DNA from: an uncultured bacterium
GTDB lineage: Bacteria > Actinomycetota > Actinomycetes > S36-B12
DNA length: 6,703 bases
Assembly (NCBI GenBank): GCA_903954205.1
Contig: CAJBMR010000030.1
Span: forward strand, 1 to 6,703
Reading direction: 5' to 3'
The first letter of the stretch is position 1; every line of letters starts with the position of its first letter. Positions 1 to 5,694 of this stretch are shown in pieces. The notes beneath the pieces are model-generated. The model worked only from the letters and a program-made list of their open reading frames with translations. It did no database searches and was not told the origin of the DNA. Made by a program: the position numbers and the translations under genes.

Positions 1-557
1 GCGAGTACGTCGTACAGCCCGGAGCTGGACACCAGCGACCTCTCAGCGACCTGCTCGCCGCCCATTGCGTGGACAACCCAGTCGGCCACGCCGAGGTGCC
101 GTGCAGCGCGCTCCCTGGTCCCCGGGAAGGTGTCGTAGAGGTAGAGGACTTTGGCGAGCGACGGCTTGGAGTTGAGCCTGATGCCGCATGCGCGGCGGAA
201 CTCCTGCCGGGTGACGCGCTCGCGGATGGGCTCGGCGAGCCCACGAGGGTCGTACCAGGCGAGCGTGGGGGCGCAGGGGCGTCCCGCAGCGTCGAGGAGT
301 GCGCCCGCCTCCGCGATGCCGGTGACCCCGACGCCGCGCACGAGGGAGCCGGCCGGCACTCGGGGATCGTCGAGGGTGGCGTCGGCGACCGACATGGCGA
401 CCCCGGCGAGAACGTCGGCGTCGACGTCGGCACAGGGTCCGTCGTGGTGCCAGGGCGTGGGGGCTTCCGCCTCTCCCAGTACCGTGCCGTCGAGCCCCAC
501 GGCGCGCGCCTTGACGCGCGTGGTGCCCACGTCGATGCCGACGAGCAACTCCGCCAT
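1..557 (-). CDS. FGGY-family carbohydrate kinase, N-terminal part (runs off left edge)
   Basis: Probable ATP-dependent cytoplasmic sugar kinase of the FGGY family (xylulokinase, gluconokinase, glycerol kinase and relatives). Only the first 185 residues are present; the rest lies beyond base 1. The N-terminus carries the phosphate-1 loop of the actin-like ATPase fold, VGIDVGTTRVKA (residues 6-17). A W-x-D-x-R motif (W101, D103, R105) falls where FGGY kinases have their sugar-site WNDxR. The ADWVVHAMGG segment (159-167) and the following SLVSSSGLYDV (174-184) match the family's 'aDyl...LTG...(A)sxtxlyD' region. The catalytic aspartate and the C-terminal ATP domain are outside the window. The ATG at 557 lies 2 bases after the TGA of the upstream isomerase, with no strong Shine-Dalgarno, so translational coupling is likely. 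By context it would phosphorylate the ketose made by that isomerase. Family is secure; substrate is unknown. Confidence 0.88.
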   Translation of the reverse strand, partial: MAELLVGIDVGTTRVKARAVGLDGTVLGEAEAPTPWHHDGPCADVDADVLAGVAMSVADATLDDPRVPAGSLVRGVGVTGIAEAGALLDAAGRPCAPTLAWYDPRGLAEPIRERVTRQEFRRACGIRLNSKPSLAKVLYLYDTFPGTRERAARHLGVADWVVHAMGGEQVAERSLVSSSGLYDVL

Positions 558-559
558 GG

Positions 560-1603
560 TCAGCGCGCGGCCTCTGCCGCATCGGGTGCGGGCGGGCGAC
601 ATGCGACGGCGACGAGTGCGCCGTCGGCAGTCCAGTCTCCTGAGGCGTACGGCATCAGCAGGACGTCTCCCTTGGCGACAGGATGCGTGCCGTGGCCCGA
701 GGTGATCGTGCCGGCGCCATCCAGGACGACGATCACGGAGAAGCCCGCATCCACAGCCACGGGTCGGTCGCTCGTGTCGATGTGCTGAGCACGGAAGTAG
801 GCGTCGGCCTCGGGCGGCAGAGCCGATGTCAGTCCGGCCCGATCGATGTCCTCGCGCCTGACGACCAGGCGGTCGAGGTCAGCATCGGTGATGGCGGAGG
901 TATCGACGGCCTGCAGCGCGACGTCGAACCCGAGGCCCAGGTGGCCGTCGCGGTCGCCGTCGACGGCGAAGTCCTGCCACTCCAGCAGGATCGACAGGTC
1001 GGTCGGCTCCTGGAGCTCGAGGACGAAGACCCCCTCCTGGACCGTGTGGGGCAGTCCCGCCGGCACGAGCATGGCATCGCCGGGGCGGACCTCCCGAGTG
1101 CGCAGCGAGGCGAGAAAGCCGGCGCTGTCGTGCGCGGCGACCATGGCGGCCACCTCAGCCAGCGGCATGGCCTCAGCGAAGCCCACGCCGACGCGCGCAC
1201 CCGGAGGCGCATCGACGACGTACCACGCCTCGGTCTTGCCGTGGGCCAGGCCGAGATGACGGCGAGCGAACTCGCGATTGGGGTGCAGATGCACGGGAAG
1301 GCGTTGGCCAAGGTCGAGGAACTTCACGAGCACCTCGACGTCGGTGCCATAGCGGGCCACGTGTGCGGGCCCGAGCCAGGCAGCGGGGTCGGCGATCACG
1401 GCATCGCGCAGGTAGGTCCCGTCCGGGAGCAGGCTGAGCCCCTGGGACGCCTGACCGAACCGTGTCGTGGTCGATCCGATCCACTCCTCCGGCCGCTGGG
1501 GTCCGCCAGGACCGCTGCGCAGGGAGCCGATCCGGTCGCCACCGCGGTAGAAGTGGTCGAACTGGTTGACGGGCAGGAGCACGGGGGAGGCTGTCGTCGT
1601 CAC
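560..1603 (-). CDS. Class I mannose-6-phosphate isomerase-like (ManA-type cupin) sugar isomerase
   Basis: Predicted 347-residue zinc-dependent cupin isomerase of the class I phosphomannose isomerase family, expected to interconvert an aldose and a ketose. Recognisable elements are the metal-site strand LPVHLHPN (residues 102-109), GKTEAWYV (122-129) with E125, VPAGLPHTV (180-188) with H186, and the following LELQEPTD block (195-202). A second cupin half runs from about 280 to 335. Two positions differ from textbook ManA when aligned by eye. The first metal ligand, usually Gln in QVHPN, is His (H105, giving HxHP). The arginine normally four residues after the 'SD' of EIQxxSDxTYR is Leu (L206). 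Length lies between the short Bacillus (about 315) and E. coli (about 390) forms. GTG at 1603 was chosen because homology begins there (VLLPVNQFDHFYRGGDRIG) and the upstream in-frame extension is inside the divergent aldolase gene. It is first in an operon with the FGGY kinase. A non-mannose substrate is possible. Confidence 0.85.
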   Translation of the reverse strand: MTTTASPVLLPVNQFDHFYRGGDRIGSLRSGPGGPQRPEEWIGSTTTRFGQASQGLSLLPDGTYLRDAVIADPAAWLGPAHVARYGTDVEVLVKFLDLGQRLPVHLHPNREFARRHLGLAHGKTEAWYVVDAPPGARVGVGFAEAMPLAEVAAMVAAHDSAGFLASLRTREVRPGDAMLVPAGLPHTVQEGVFVLELQEPTDLSILLEWQDFAVDGDRDGHLGLGFDVALQAVDTSAITDADLDRLVVRREDIDRAGLTSALPPEADAYFRAQHIDTSDRPVAVDAGFSVIVVLDGAGTITSGHGTHPVAKGDVLLMPYASGDWTADGALVAVACRPPAPDAAEAAR

Positions 1604-1609
1604 GGCCCC

Positions 1610-1615
1610 ATAGTG
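1610..1615 (-). promoter_or_regulatory. Possible -10 box for the isomerase-kinase operon
   Basis: On the minus strand the hexamer CACTAT lies exactly 6 bases upstream of the GTG at 1603. This spacing would suit a leaderless actinobacterial transcript starting at or next to the start codon. No Shine-Dalgarno-like sequence is seen before this GTG, and no convincing -35 box is present. The match to TANNNT is incomplete (C in first position), so this is only a candidate. Confidence 0.22.
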
Positions 1616-1630
1616 GCATCCGGCGGGGGA

Positions 1631-1636
1631 TAGAGT
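1631..1636 (+). promoter_or_regulatory. Possible -10 box for the aldolase-oxidoreductase operon
   Basis: TAGAGT fits the actinobacterial TANNNT -10 pattern and would place a transcript start around 1643, giving a leader of about 34 bases that includes the Shine-Dalgarno at 1665-1671. No good -35 hexamer is seen at the usual distance. The palindrome at 1641-1660 would sit over the predicted start point, as expected for a repressor site. Confidence 0.28.
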
Positions 1637-1640
1637 GCAC

Positions 1641-1660
1641 CGGTCACTTGGGTCTGACCG
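1641..1660. promoter_or_regulatory. Candidate operator palindrome in the divergent sugar-locus promoter region
   Basis: Two nested inverted repeats are visible. The outer pair is CGGTCA (1641-1646) and TGACCG (1655-1660), a perfect 6-bp match with an 8-base spacer. The inner one is GGTCTGACC (1651-1659), a perfect palindrome around a central T. The inner core matches the GGTCnGACC core known for FadR-type GntR regulators. The site lies between the divergently transcribed isomerase and aldolase genes, just downstream of the candidate aldolase -10 and 2 bases before the ribosome binding site region, so repression of the aldolase arm is the natural reading. No regulator gene is in the window, and a single site cannot identify the regulator family. 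Confidence 0.42.
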
Positions 1661-1664
1661 ATGG

Positions 1665-1671
1665 AAGGGAG
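1665..1671 (+). promoter_or_regulatory. Ribosome binding site deciding the GTG start of the aldolase
   Basis: AAGGGAG lies 5 bases before the GTG at 1677 and is the best Shine-Dalgarno-like sequence near the gene. It supports the GTG at 1677 over the in-frame GTG at 1635, which has no such sequence and would lie inside the candidate promoter and operator. Confidence 0.6.
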
Positions 1672-1676
1672 ATGCG

Positions 1677-2516
1677 GTGTCGGATACGGCGTACCGCTTG
1701 CGAAGGCTCTTCAACCCCCAGTCGGGGCGCTGTCTCGACATTGCCGTGGACCACGGGTTCTTCGGGCAAGGGGGGTTCCTCGCAGGAATCGAGGACCTGC
1801 CAGCGGCCGTGACCACCCTGGTGAAGGCCGATCCCGACGCCATCCAGCTCACCCCCGGCCAGGCGCGCCTCCTTCAGTCCCAGGGTGGGCGCAGCCGGCC
1901 CGCGCTGGTGATGCGCACCGACGTAGCCAATGTCTACGGCAGCGTCCTGCCCGATCACATGTTCAGCGCCATCGCCCCGGACGCCGTGCTCACTGCGGTG
2001 CGCCTCGATGCGGCGTGCGTGGTGGTCAACCTCCTCGACCTGCCCGGGCGGCCCGAGATGCGCGAGGCGTGCATCCGCAACGTCATGGACCTTCGCCAGC
2101 AGTGCGATCTCTACGGCATGCCGCTCATGGTCGAGCCACTCGTCATGAAGGAGACCGCTGCAGGTCCCTACACCGTCAACGGCGAACTCGAACTCATCAT
2201 CCCCGTCGTGCGCCAGGCCGTGGAGCTCGGGGCTGACGTCATCAAGGCCGACCCCACCGATGATCCGTCCGACTACCACGAGGTCGTCCGCACCGCGTCC
2301 GGCATCCCCGTGCTTATCCGTGGTGGCGGTCGAGTGTCGGACGAGGAGATCTTCGCGCGTACGGAGGCACTGCTGGCTCAGGGCGCCGCGGGGCTCGTCT
2401 ATGGCCGCAACATCATCCAGCACGGCAATCCTGCTGGGATGACGCGTGCGCTGATGGCCATGCTGCACGAAGGCGCTGGAGCTCAGCGTGCCCTGGAGAT
2501 CCTGCACGCATCATGA
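1677..2516 (+). CDS. Class I aldolase, DhnA/LsrF-type (DeoC/LacD superfamily)
   Basis: Predicted 279-residue cytoplasmic TIM-barrel aldolase that would use a Schiff-base lysine to cleave a (phospho)ketose, typically to dihydroxyacetone phosphate and an aldehyde. The barrel is clear: CLDIAVDHGFF (19-29) with the conserved Asp-His-Gly on strand 1, MVEPLVMKE (151-159), GADVIKADPT (185-194) with K190 as the likely Schiff-base lysine by comparison with the GAQIIKTYY-type segment of LsrF, then VLIRGGGRVSDEE (212-224) and GAAGLVYGRNIIQH (236-249), the last two forming the phosphate-binding end of the barrel. Length fits archaeal-type class I fructose-bisphosphate aldolases and LsrF (about 260-300). 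GTG at 1677 was chosen for its AAGGGAG ribosome site. The stop overlaps the next gene's ATG by 4 bases (ATGA). Whether it acts on fructose 1,6-bisphosphate, another ketose phosphate, or as a thiolase-like enzyme (as LsrF does) cannot be told; the neighbouring isomerase and kinase favour sugar cleavage. Confidence 0.85.
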   Translation: MSDTAYRLRRLFNPQSGRCLDIAVDHGFFGQGGFLAGIEDLPAAVTTLVKADPDAIQLTPGQARLLQSQGGRSRPALVMRTDVANVYGSVLPDHMFSAIAPDAVLTAVRLDAACVVVNLLDLPGRPEMREACIRNVMDLRQQCDLYGMPLMVEPLVMKETAAGPYTVNGELELIIPVVRQAVELGADVIKADPTDDPSDYHEVVRTASGIPVLIRGGGRVSDEEIFARTEALLAQGAAGLVYGRNIIQHGNPAGMTRALMAMLHEGAGAQRALEILHAS

Positions 2517-3649
2517 CCACGGCAGGCGACGTGCGGGTCGGCATCATCGGTGGCGGACTCATGGGCCGCGAGCTGGCAGCCGTGTGCGGCCGCTGGGACC
2601 TCCTCGTCGACCACCCGGCACGGCCCAGGGTCGTTGCCGTGGCCGACCCCTCCCCAGCGGCGCGAGAGTGGTTTGACCGCGTAGACACCGTCACCTTGGC
2701 GACGGACGACTGGCGGCACCTCGTCGAGGATGACGGCATCGATGTCCTCTACATCGCCGTACCCCATCAGCTGCACGAGGAGATCTACGTCGCCGCCGCG
2801 GCGGCGGGACGCGACTTCCTCGGCGAGAAGCCCTTCGGGATCGACCTGGGCGCGGCGGAGCGCATCGTGGGCGCCATCGATGCCTCGGACGCCTTCGTTC
2901 GTGTGTCCAGCGAATTCCCTTTCTATCCCGGAGCGCAGCGCGCCTGGGCCTACGCCGCGTCCGGCGCCCTCGGTGACGTTCTCGATGTGCGCTCCGGCTT
3001 CTGGCACTCCTCTGACATCAATCGCACGAAGCCGATCAATTGGAAGCGGCGTGCCGAGACGTGCGGGGAGCTCGGGGTGATGGGCGATCTCGGCCTGCAC
3101 GTGGCTCACGTCCCGCTTCGACTCGGCTGGGTCCCGCGAAGTGTCTACGCCCGACTCGACGACGTCGTGACCGAGCGGCCGGGCCCCGATGGCAGCCCGG
3201 TGGTCTGCGACACCTGGGATAACGCCCTTCTCACCTGCACTGCTCACCCGGAGCGGGGACGCGACTTCACCATGCTCTGGGAGACGCGTCGCATCGCACC
3301 CGGCCACGCCAACACGTGGTACTTCGAAGCGGTCGGCATGGATGGCGGTGTGCGGTTCTCCACGCGGGAGCCGGCCACCCTGCGCCGCTTCAGCGTGCGC
3401 GAGGGGGAGCAGGTGTGGGAGGAGGTGCAGCCGGGCAATGTCTCGGCCTGGCCGGTGGTCTCGGGCGCCATCTTCGAGTTCGGCTTCGGGGACGCCCTGC
3501 TCCAGATGTGGGCCGCCTACTTCGCGGAGCGCGCCGCGGCACTCGGGGAGCGATTCGGCACGGCCACGCCCCATGAGGCCCTGATGGCCCATCGGGTCTT
3601 CGACGCTGCCCTGCGCTCCCAGCGGACTGATTCGCCCCAGTCGCCCTGA
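2513..3649 (+). CDS. Gfo/Idh/MocA-family NAD(P)-dependent oxidoreductase
   Basis: Predicted 378-residue cytoplasmic dehydrogenase of the family that includes inositol 2-dehydrogenase and glucose-fructose oxidoreductase. The N-terminal Rossmann domain shows VGIIGGGLMGREL (residues 9-21), an acidic strand end at VAVADPS (41-47) that binds the cofactor ribose, DVLYIAVPHQLHEE (77-90), and the family hallmark GEKPFG (104-109) with the catalytic-site Lys K106. The C-terminal alpha/beta substrate domain carries GVMGDLGLHVAH (188-199), where D192 and H196 match the family's DxxxH substrate-site pair. The ATG overlaps the aldolase stop as ATGA, so the two genes are almost certainly translationally coupled; a GGAG lies 14 bases upstream, further than ideal. 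It probably oxidises a hydroxyl of a sugar, polyol or sugar phosphate related to the locus's substrate. Members of this family cannot be assigned a substrate from sequence alone, and inositol dehydrogenase is not specifically indicated. Confidence 0.9.
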   Translation: MTTAGDVRVGIIGGGLMGRELAAVCGRWDLLVDHPARPRVVAVADPSPAAREWFDRVDTVTLATDDWRHLVEDDGIDVLYIAVPHQLHEEIYVAAAAAGRDFLGEKPFGIDLGAAERIVGAIDASDAFVRVSSEFPFYPGAQRAWAYAASGALGDVLDVRSGFWHSSDINRTKPINWKRRAETCGELGVMGDLGLHVAHVPLRLGWVPRSVYARLDDVVTERPGPDGSPVVCDTWDNALLTCTAHPERGRDFTMLWETRRIAPGHANTWYFEAVGMDGGVRFSTREPATLRRFSVREGEQVWEEVQPGNVSAWPVVSGAIFEFGFGDALLQMWAAYFAERAAALGERFGTATPHEALMAHRVFDAALRSQRTDSPQSP

Positions 3650-3679
3650 GGGCCCTATCGGCGGTGCTTGGATGGGCAC

Positions 3680-4513
3680 ATGGCGAAGTCAAAGGACGCG
3701 AAGGCCAAGAAGCTGCCGCGGGAGTTCTACGAGAAGACGCTCTACCAACTGCAGGGCGAACTCGTCACCATGCAGGAATGGGTGAAGTCCACCGGGGCGC
3801 GCATCGTCGTGGTATTCGAGGGTCGAGACGCAGCGGGCAAAGGTTCCACCATCAAGCGCGTGACGGAATACCTCAACCCGCGCATGGCTCGCATCGTGGC
3901 ACTGCCCACGCCCACGGAACGCCAGCGCACGCAGTGGTATTTCCAGCGCTACGTGGAGCAACTGCCCGCGGCCGGGGAGATCGCGCTCTTTGACAGGTCC
4001 TGGTACAACCGCGCCGGCGTCGAGCGCGTCATGGGCTTTTGCACCGCGGAGGAGTACCGGAAGTTCCTGCACCAGGCGCCCATCTTCGAGCGCATGCTCA
4101 TCGAGGACGGCATCCTCTTGCGCAAGTACTGGTTCAGCGTGAGCAATCACGAGCAGGAGAAGAGATTCGCATCACGGCTCAACGACCCGATGCGCCAGTG
4201 GAAGCTCTCGCCCATGGACCTGGAGTCCATCACCCGCTGGGAGGACTACTCCAGGGCAAAGGACGAGATGATGGTGCACACGGACTCATCGGAGTCCCCG
4301 TGGTTCGACGTCGAGGCCGATGACAAGCGCAAGGCGCGCATCAACATGATCCATCACCTGCTCTCGACCATCCCCTATGAGCCGGTTACCCGGCCACCGC
4401 TCGTCCTGCCGGAGCGGCCGGACGGGCATGGCTATGAGCGACCGCCCAGGGATCTCAATCGCTACGTGCCCGACTACGCCGGGGAGTTGCTCGGCCGCGA
4501 GGGCTCCGCCTGA
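3680..4513 (+). CDS. ppk2: Polyphosphate kinase 2 (PPK2), class I single-domain type
   Basis: Predicted 277-residue cytoplasmic enzyme that transfers phosphate between inorganic polyphosphate and nucleotides; class I members mainly make ATP or GTP from the diphosphates using polyphosphate. The P-loop (Walker A) is FEGRDAAGKGST (46-57) with K54 and D50. The Walker B region EIALFDRSWYNRAGVERVMGF (100-120, with D105 and R106) is nearly identical to the family consensus. The lid region is LRKYWFSVS (147-155), followed by the WKLSPMDLESITRWEDYSRAKDEM block (174-197), which is typical of single-domain class I enzymes. The N-terminus is lysine-rich (residues 3-11). ATG at 3680 was preferred over the upstream in-frame TTG at 3668; its ribosome site is weak (GGATGG at 3670-3675). 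It starts 30 bases after the oxidoreductase on the same strand, so read-through is possible, but function suggests a separate unit. Its last 40 bases overlap the convergent YihY gene. Confidence 0.94.
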   Translation: MAKSKDAKAKKLPREFYEKTLYQLQGELVTMQEWVKSTGARIVVVFEGRDAAGKGSTIKRVTEYLNPRMARIVALPTPTERQRTQWYFQRYVEQLPAAGEIALFDRSWYNRAGVERVMGFCTAEEYRKFLHQAPIFERMLIEDGILLRKYWFSVSNHEQEKRFASRLNDPMRQWKLSPMDLESITRWEDYSRAKDEMMVHTDSSESPWFDVEADDKRKARINMIHHLLSTIPYEPVTRPPLVLPERPDGHGYERPPRDLNRYVPDYAGELLGREGSA

Positions 4514-5370
4514 TCGCTACCGATCCCGGCGAGCTGCGCATTGGCGACGGCCCCGATGAGAATGACGTACGCCGCGACGTAGAGCACGAGGCTGAGGATG
4601 ACGCTGCTCGCGAGGGCGCCGTACATCGCCTGGTAGGACGTGGCAAACCGAAGGTAGACGCCGAAGCCGATGAAGACGGCGAGGCTGCCCACGGTGCCGA
4701 AGGCTGCGCCCGGCCAGTGCACTGAGGGACCCTGCTTGCCGCCGGCGGTTCGGAAGGTAAGCACGAGCAGGGCCGTGCCGATGAGCAGCCCCACGACGAT
4801 CCCCACGGTGAACGCCAATGCCCGCCAAGGCTCATCGAGGGAACTCGCCCAGGCGGCCCCGGCCGCGCTTGCCAGAAGAAGGATCCCCAGGACCAGGACG
4901 GTGAGGAGTGCTCCGAGGAAGGCGATGGCGCGGGCGTTGATGTAGTGCTGCGGATCCATGCCGTAGGCCACGCGCACCGCTCGAAGGAAGGCGTAGATGC
5001 CCGACGAGACTGCCCAGAGCACCGTGATGAGCGAGAGGACCAGGCTCCACGACACGGTTGAGGTGGACGCCGTCGATGCCGTCTGTATTTGGCTGGCGAG
5101 GAGGCTCGCGAAGGAGTCCGGCGCGGAACTCCGCAGAGTCTGCACGGCCTCGTCGAGGACTGCAGGATCGACGAGGCGACCGAAGATGACGCTGATCGCG
5201 ATGAGGGTGGGTGTGACGGCGATGGCGGCCCAGAAGGCGACGGCGGCAGCCGAGAGGCTGATGCGCTCACGCGACTGTGCCGTCGCAATGGCAGAAGCGA
5301 AGTGGACGGCCCGGGCAAGCTGCGGGTGCTGTGCCAGGTAGGCGGTGATTCTCGGCGCGACGGCCTTCAT
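4474..5370 (-). CDS. YihY/BrkB-family inner-membrane protein (UPF0761-type)
   Basis: Predicted 298-residue polytopic membrane protein of the YihY/virulence-factor-BrkB family, whose biochemical function is not settled. Six hydrophobic segments lie at about residues 41-63, 108-130, 146-170, 186-206, 222-242 and 252-278. Family hallmarks are the first helix SLSAAAVAFWAAIAVTP (38-54) and the C-terminal run from PGAAFGTVGSL (220-230) through YLRFATSYQAMYGAL (239-253), with the family's Y..YG. The usual final motif GAELNAxL appears as GAVANAQL (273-280), losing the acidic residue. The C-terminal tail is short, polar and proline/serine-rich. ATG at 5370 was chosen because similarity starts soon after it and because it sits 1 base after the stop of the small membrane gene upstream (TGA-C-ATG), indicating coupled translation. 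A longer in-frame start at 5550 would run through that gene and is rejected. The 3' end overlaps the PPK2 gene tail-to-tail. Confidence 0.88.
   Translation of the reverse strand: MKAVAPRITAYLAQHPQLARAVHFASAIATAQSRERISLSAAAVAFWAAIAVTPTLIAISVIFGRLVDPAVLDEAVQTLRSSAPDSFASLLASQIQTASTASTSTVSWSLVLSLITVLWAVSSGIYAFLRAVRVAYGMDPQHYINARAIAFLGALLTVLVLGILLLASAAGAAWASSLDEPWRALAFTVGIVVGLLIGTALLVLTFRTAGGKQGPSVHWPGAAFGTVGSLAVFIGFGVYLRFATSYQAMYGALASSVILSLVLYVAAYVILIGAVANAQLAGIGSDQAEPSRPSNSPA
4512..4525. other. Small hairpin at the convergent gene junction
   Basis: GATCG (4512-4516) and CGATC (4521-4525) form a perfect 5-bp stem with a 4-base loop, starting within the PPK2 stop codon and lying inside the coding end of the YihY gene. 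There is no T-run on either side, so it is not a canonical intrinsic terminator; it is the only stem-loop noticed at this junction. Could be chance. Confidence 0.18.
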
Positions 5371-5371
5371 G

Positions 5372-5659
5372 TCACACGAGCGCGAAGATTGCCGACGCGA
5401 TGAGGCTCGCAATGCCCAGATAGATGAGCACCACGCCGATGGCCGCGATGCGCAGGGGTGCACGCTCATCGCTGACGGCGATGGTGAAGGCGTGCGTGTA
5501 GACCTTGCGGAACGGCGTGGCCTCGCGTGCGGGATTGCCGTGGGGGTCACGCTGGAACCAGTAGGCCTTCTCGCTCGACATGCCGTAGAAGGCGAAGCCG
5601 AGACCGAAGAGAATGAGGAAGATGCCGAGCAGCAGGAAGGTGATGACGGTGACGGACAC
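5372..5659 (-). CDS. Small two-helix membrane protein of unknown function
   Basis: Predicted 95-residue integral membrane protein that I do not recognise. A hydrophobic helix spans residues 4-25 (VITFLLLGIFLILFGLGFAF), which could be a membrane anchor or uncleaved signal. A second spans 69-94 (including IAAIGVVLIYLGIASLIASAI). Between them is a hydrophilic segment of about 43 residues rich in charged residues and aromatics (SSEKAYWFQRDPHGNP, then FRKVYTHAFTIAVSDERAP). Codon use matches its neighbours, and the reading is supported by the periodic hydrophobic pattern and the coupled downstream gene. The start is GTG at 5659, preceded 6 bases upstream by TAGGGT, consistent with a leaderless message. 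Its TGA is 1 base before the YihY start, so the two form an operon and may work together in the membrane. No function is proposed. Confidence 0.75.
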   Translation of the reverse strand: MSVTVITFLLLGIFLILFGLGFAFYGMSSEKAYWFQRDPHGNPAREATPFRKVYTHAFTIAVSDERAPLRIAAIGVVLIYLGIASLIASAIFALV

Positions 5660-5665
5660 GCGAGA

Positions 5666-5671
5666 ACCCTA
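5666..5671 (-). promoter_or_regulatory. Candidate -10 box for the small membrane protein-YihY operon
   Basis: On the minus strand TAGGGT matches TANNNT and lies exactly 6 bases before the GTG at 5659, the spacing expected for a leaderless actinobacterial transcript. No Shine-Dalgarno or clear -35 is seen. Confidence 0.33.
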
Positions 5672-5683
5672 GCGGCTCCGCGC

Positions 5684-5689
5684 TAACCT
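5684..5689 (+). promoter_or_regulatory. Candidate -10 box for the polymerase-domain gene
   Basis: TAACCT matches TANNNT and lies 5 bases before the ATG at 5695. With no Shine-Dalgarno in the 35-bp gap, a leaderless transcript is likely. The -35 position (about 5661-5666) has no convincing match. Confidence 0.36.
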
Positions 5690-5694
5690 CTGGC

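Noticed and set aside
69..1633. Long plus-strand open frames (69-788, 151-705, 683-1633) opposite the kinase and isomerase
   Set aside because: Their translations are low-complexity Arg/Gly/Ala-rich text with no motifs, and the minus strand encodes clear FGGY-kinase and ManA-like proteins. They are antisense shadows of high-GC codon use.
1765..1777. G-rich run in the aldolase gene (possible G-quadruplex)
   Set aside because: It encodes an ordinary Gly-Gln-Gly-Gly stretch, has too few separated G-tracts, and is expected in GC-rich coding sequence.
1604..1852. Upstream extension of the isomerase to a start at 1852
   Set aside because: The extension lies within the divergent aldolase coding sequence and adds 83 residues with no family similarity; GTG at 1603 fits the family N-terminus.
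2513..3649. Assignment of the oxidoreductase as inositol 2-dehydrogenase (iolG) and the locus as an inositol cluster
   Set aside because: The Gfo/Idh/MocA motifs are shared by many substrates, and no other iol genes (iolA, B, D, E) are visible; a ManA-like isomerase and FGGY kinase are not part of the standard inositol pathway.
3643..3656. Possible terminator after the oxidoreductase (GCCCT and AGGGC around the stop codon, AGGGCCCT palindrome)
   Set aside because: The stem is only about 4 bp with a tiny loop and no T-run follows; not supportable as an intrinsic terminator.
2483..3679. 398-codon minus-strand open frame across the oxidoreductase
   Set aside because: It lies opposite a gene with clear Gfo/Idh/MocA motifs; the translation shows no recognisable domain and reflects third-position GC bias.
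5371..5550. N-terminal extension of the YihY protein to 5550
   Set aside because: The added 60 residues are Arg/Ser/Pro-rich shadow sequence overlapping the small membrane gene in another frame; ATG at 5370 is placed for coupled translation.
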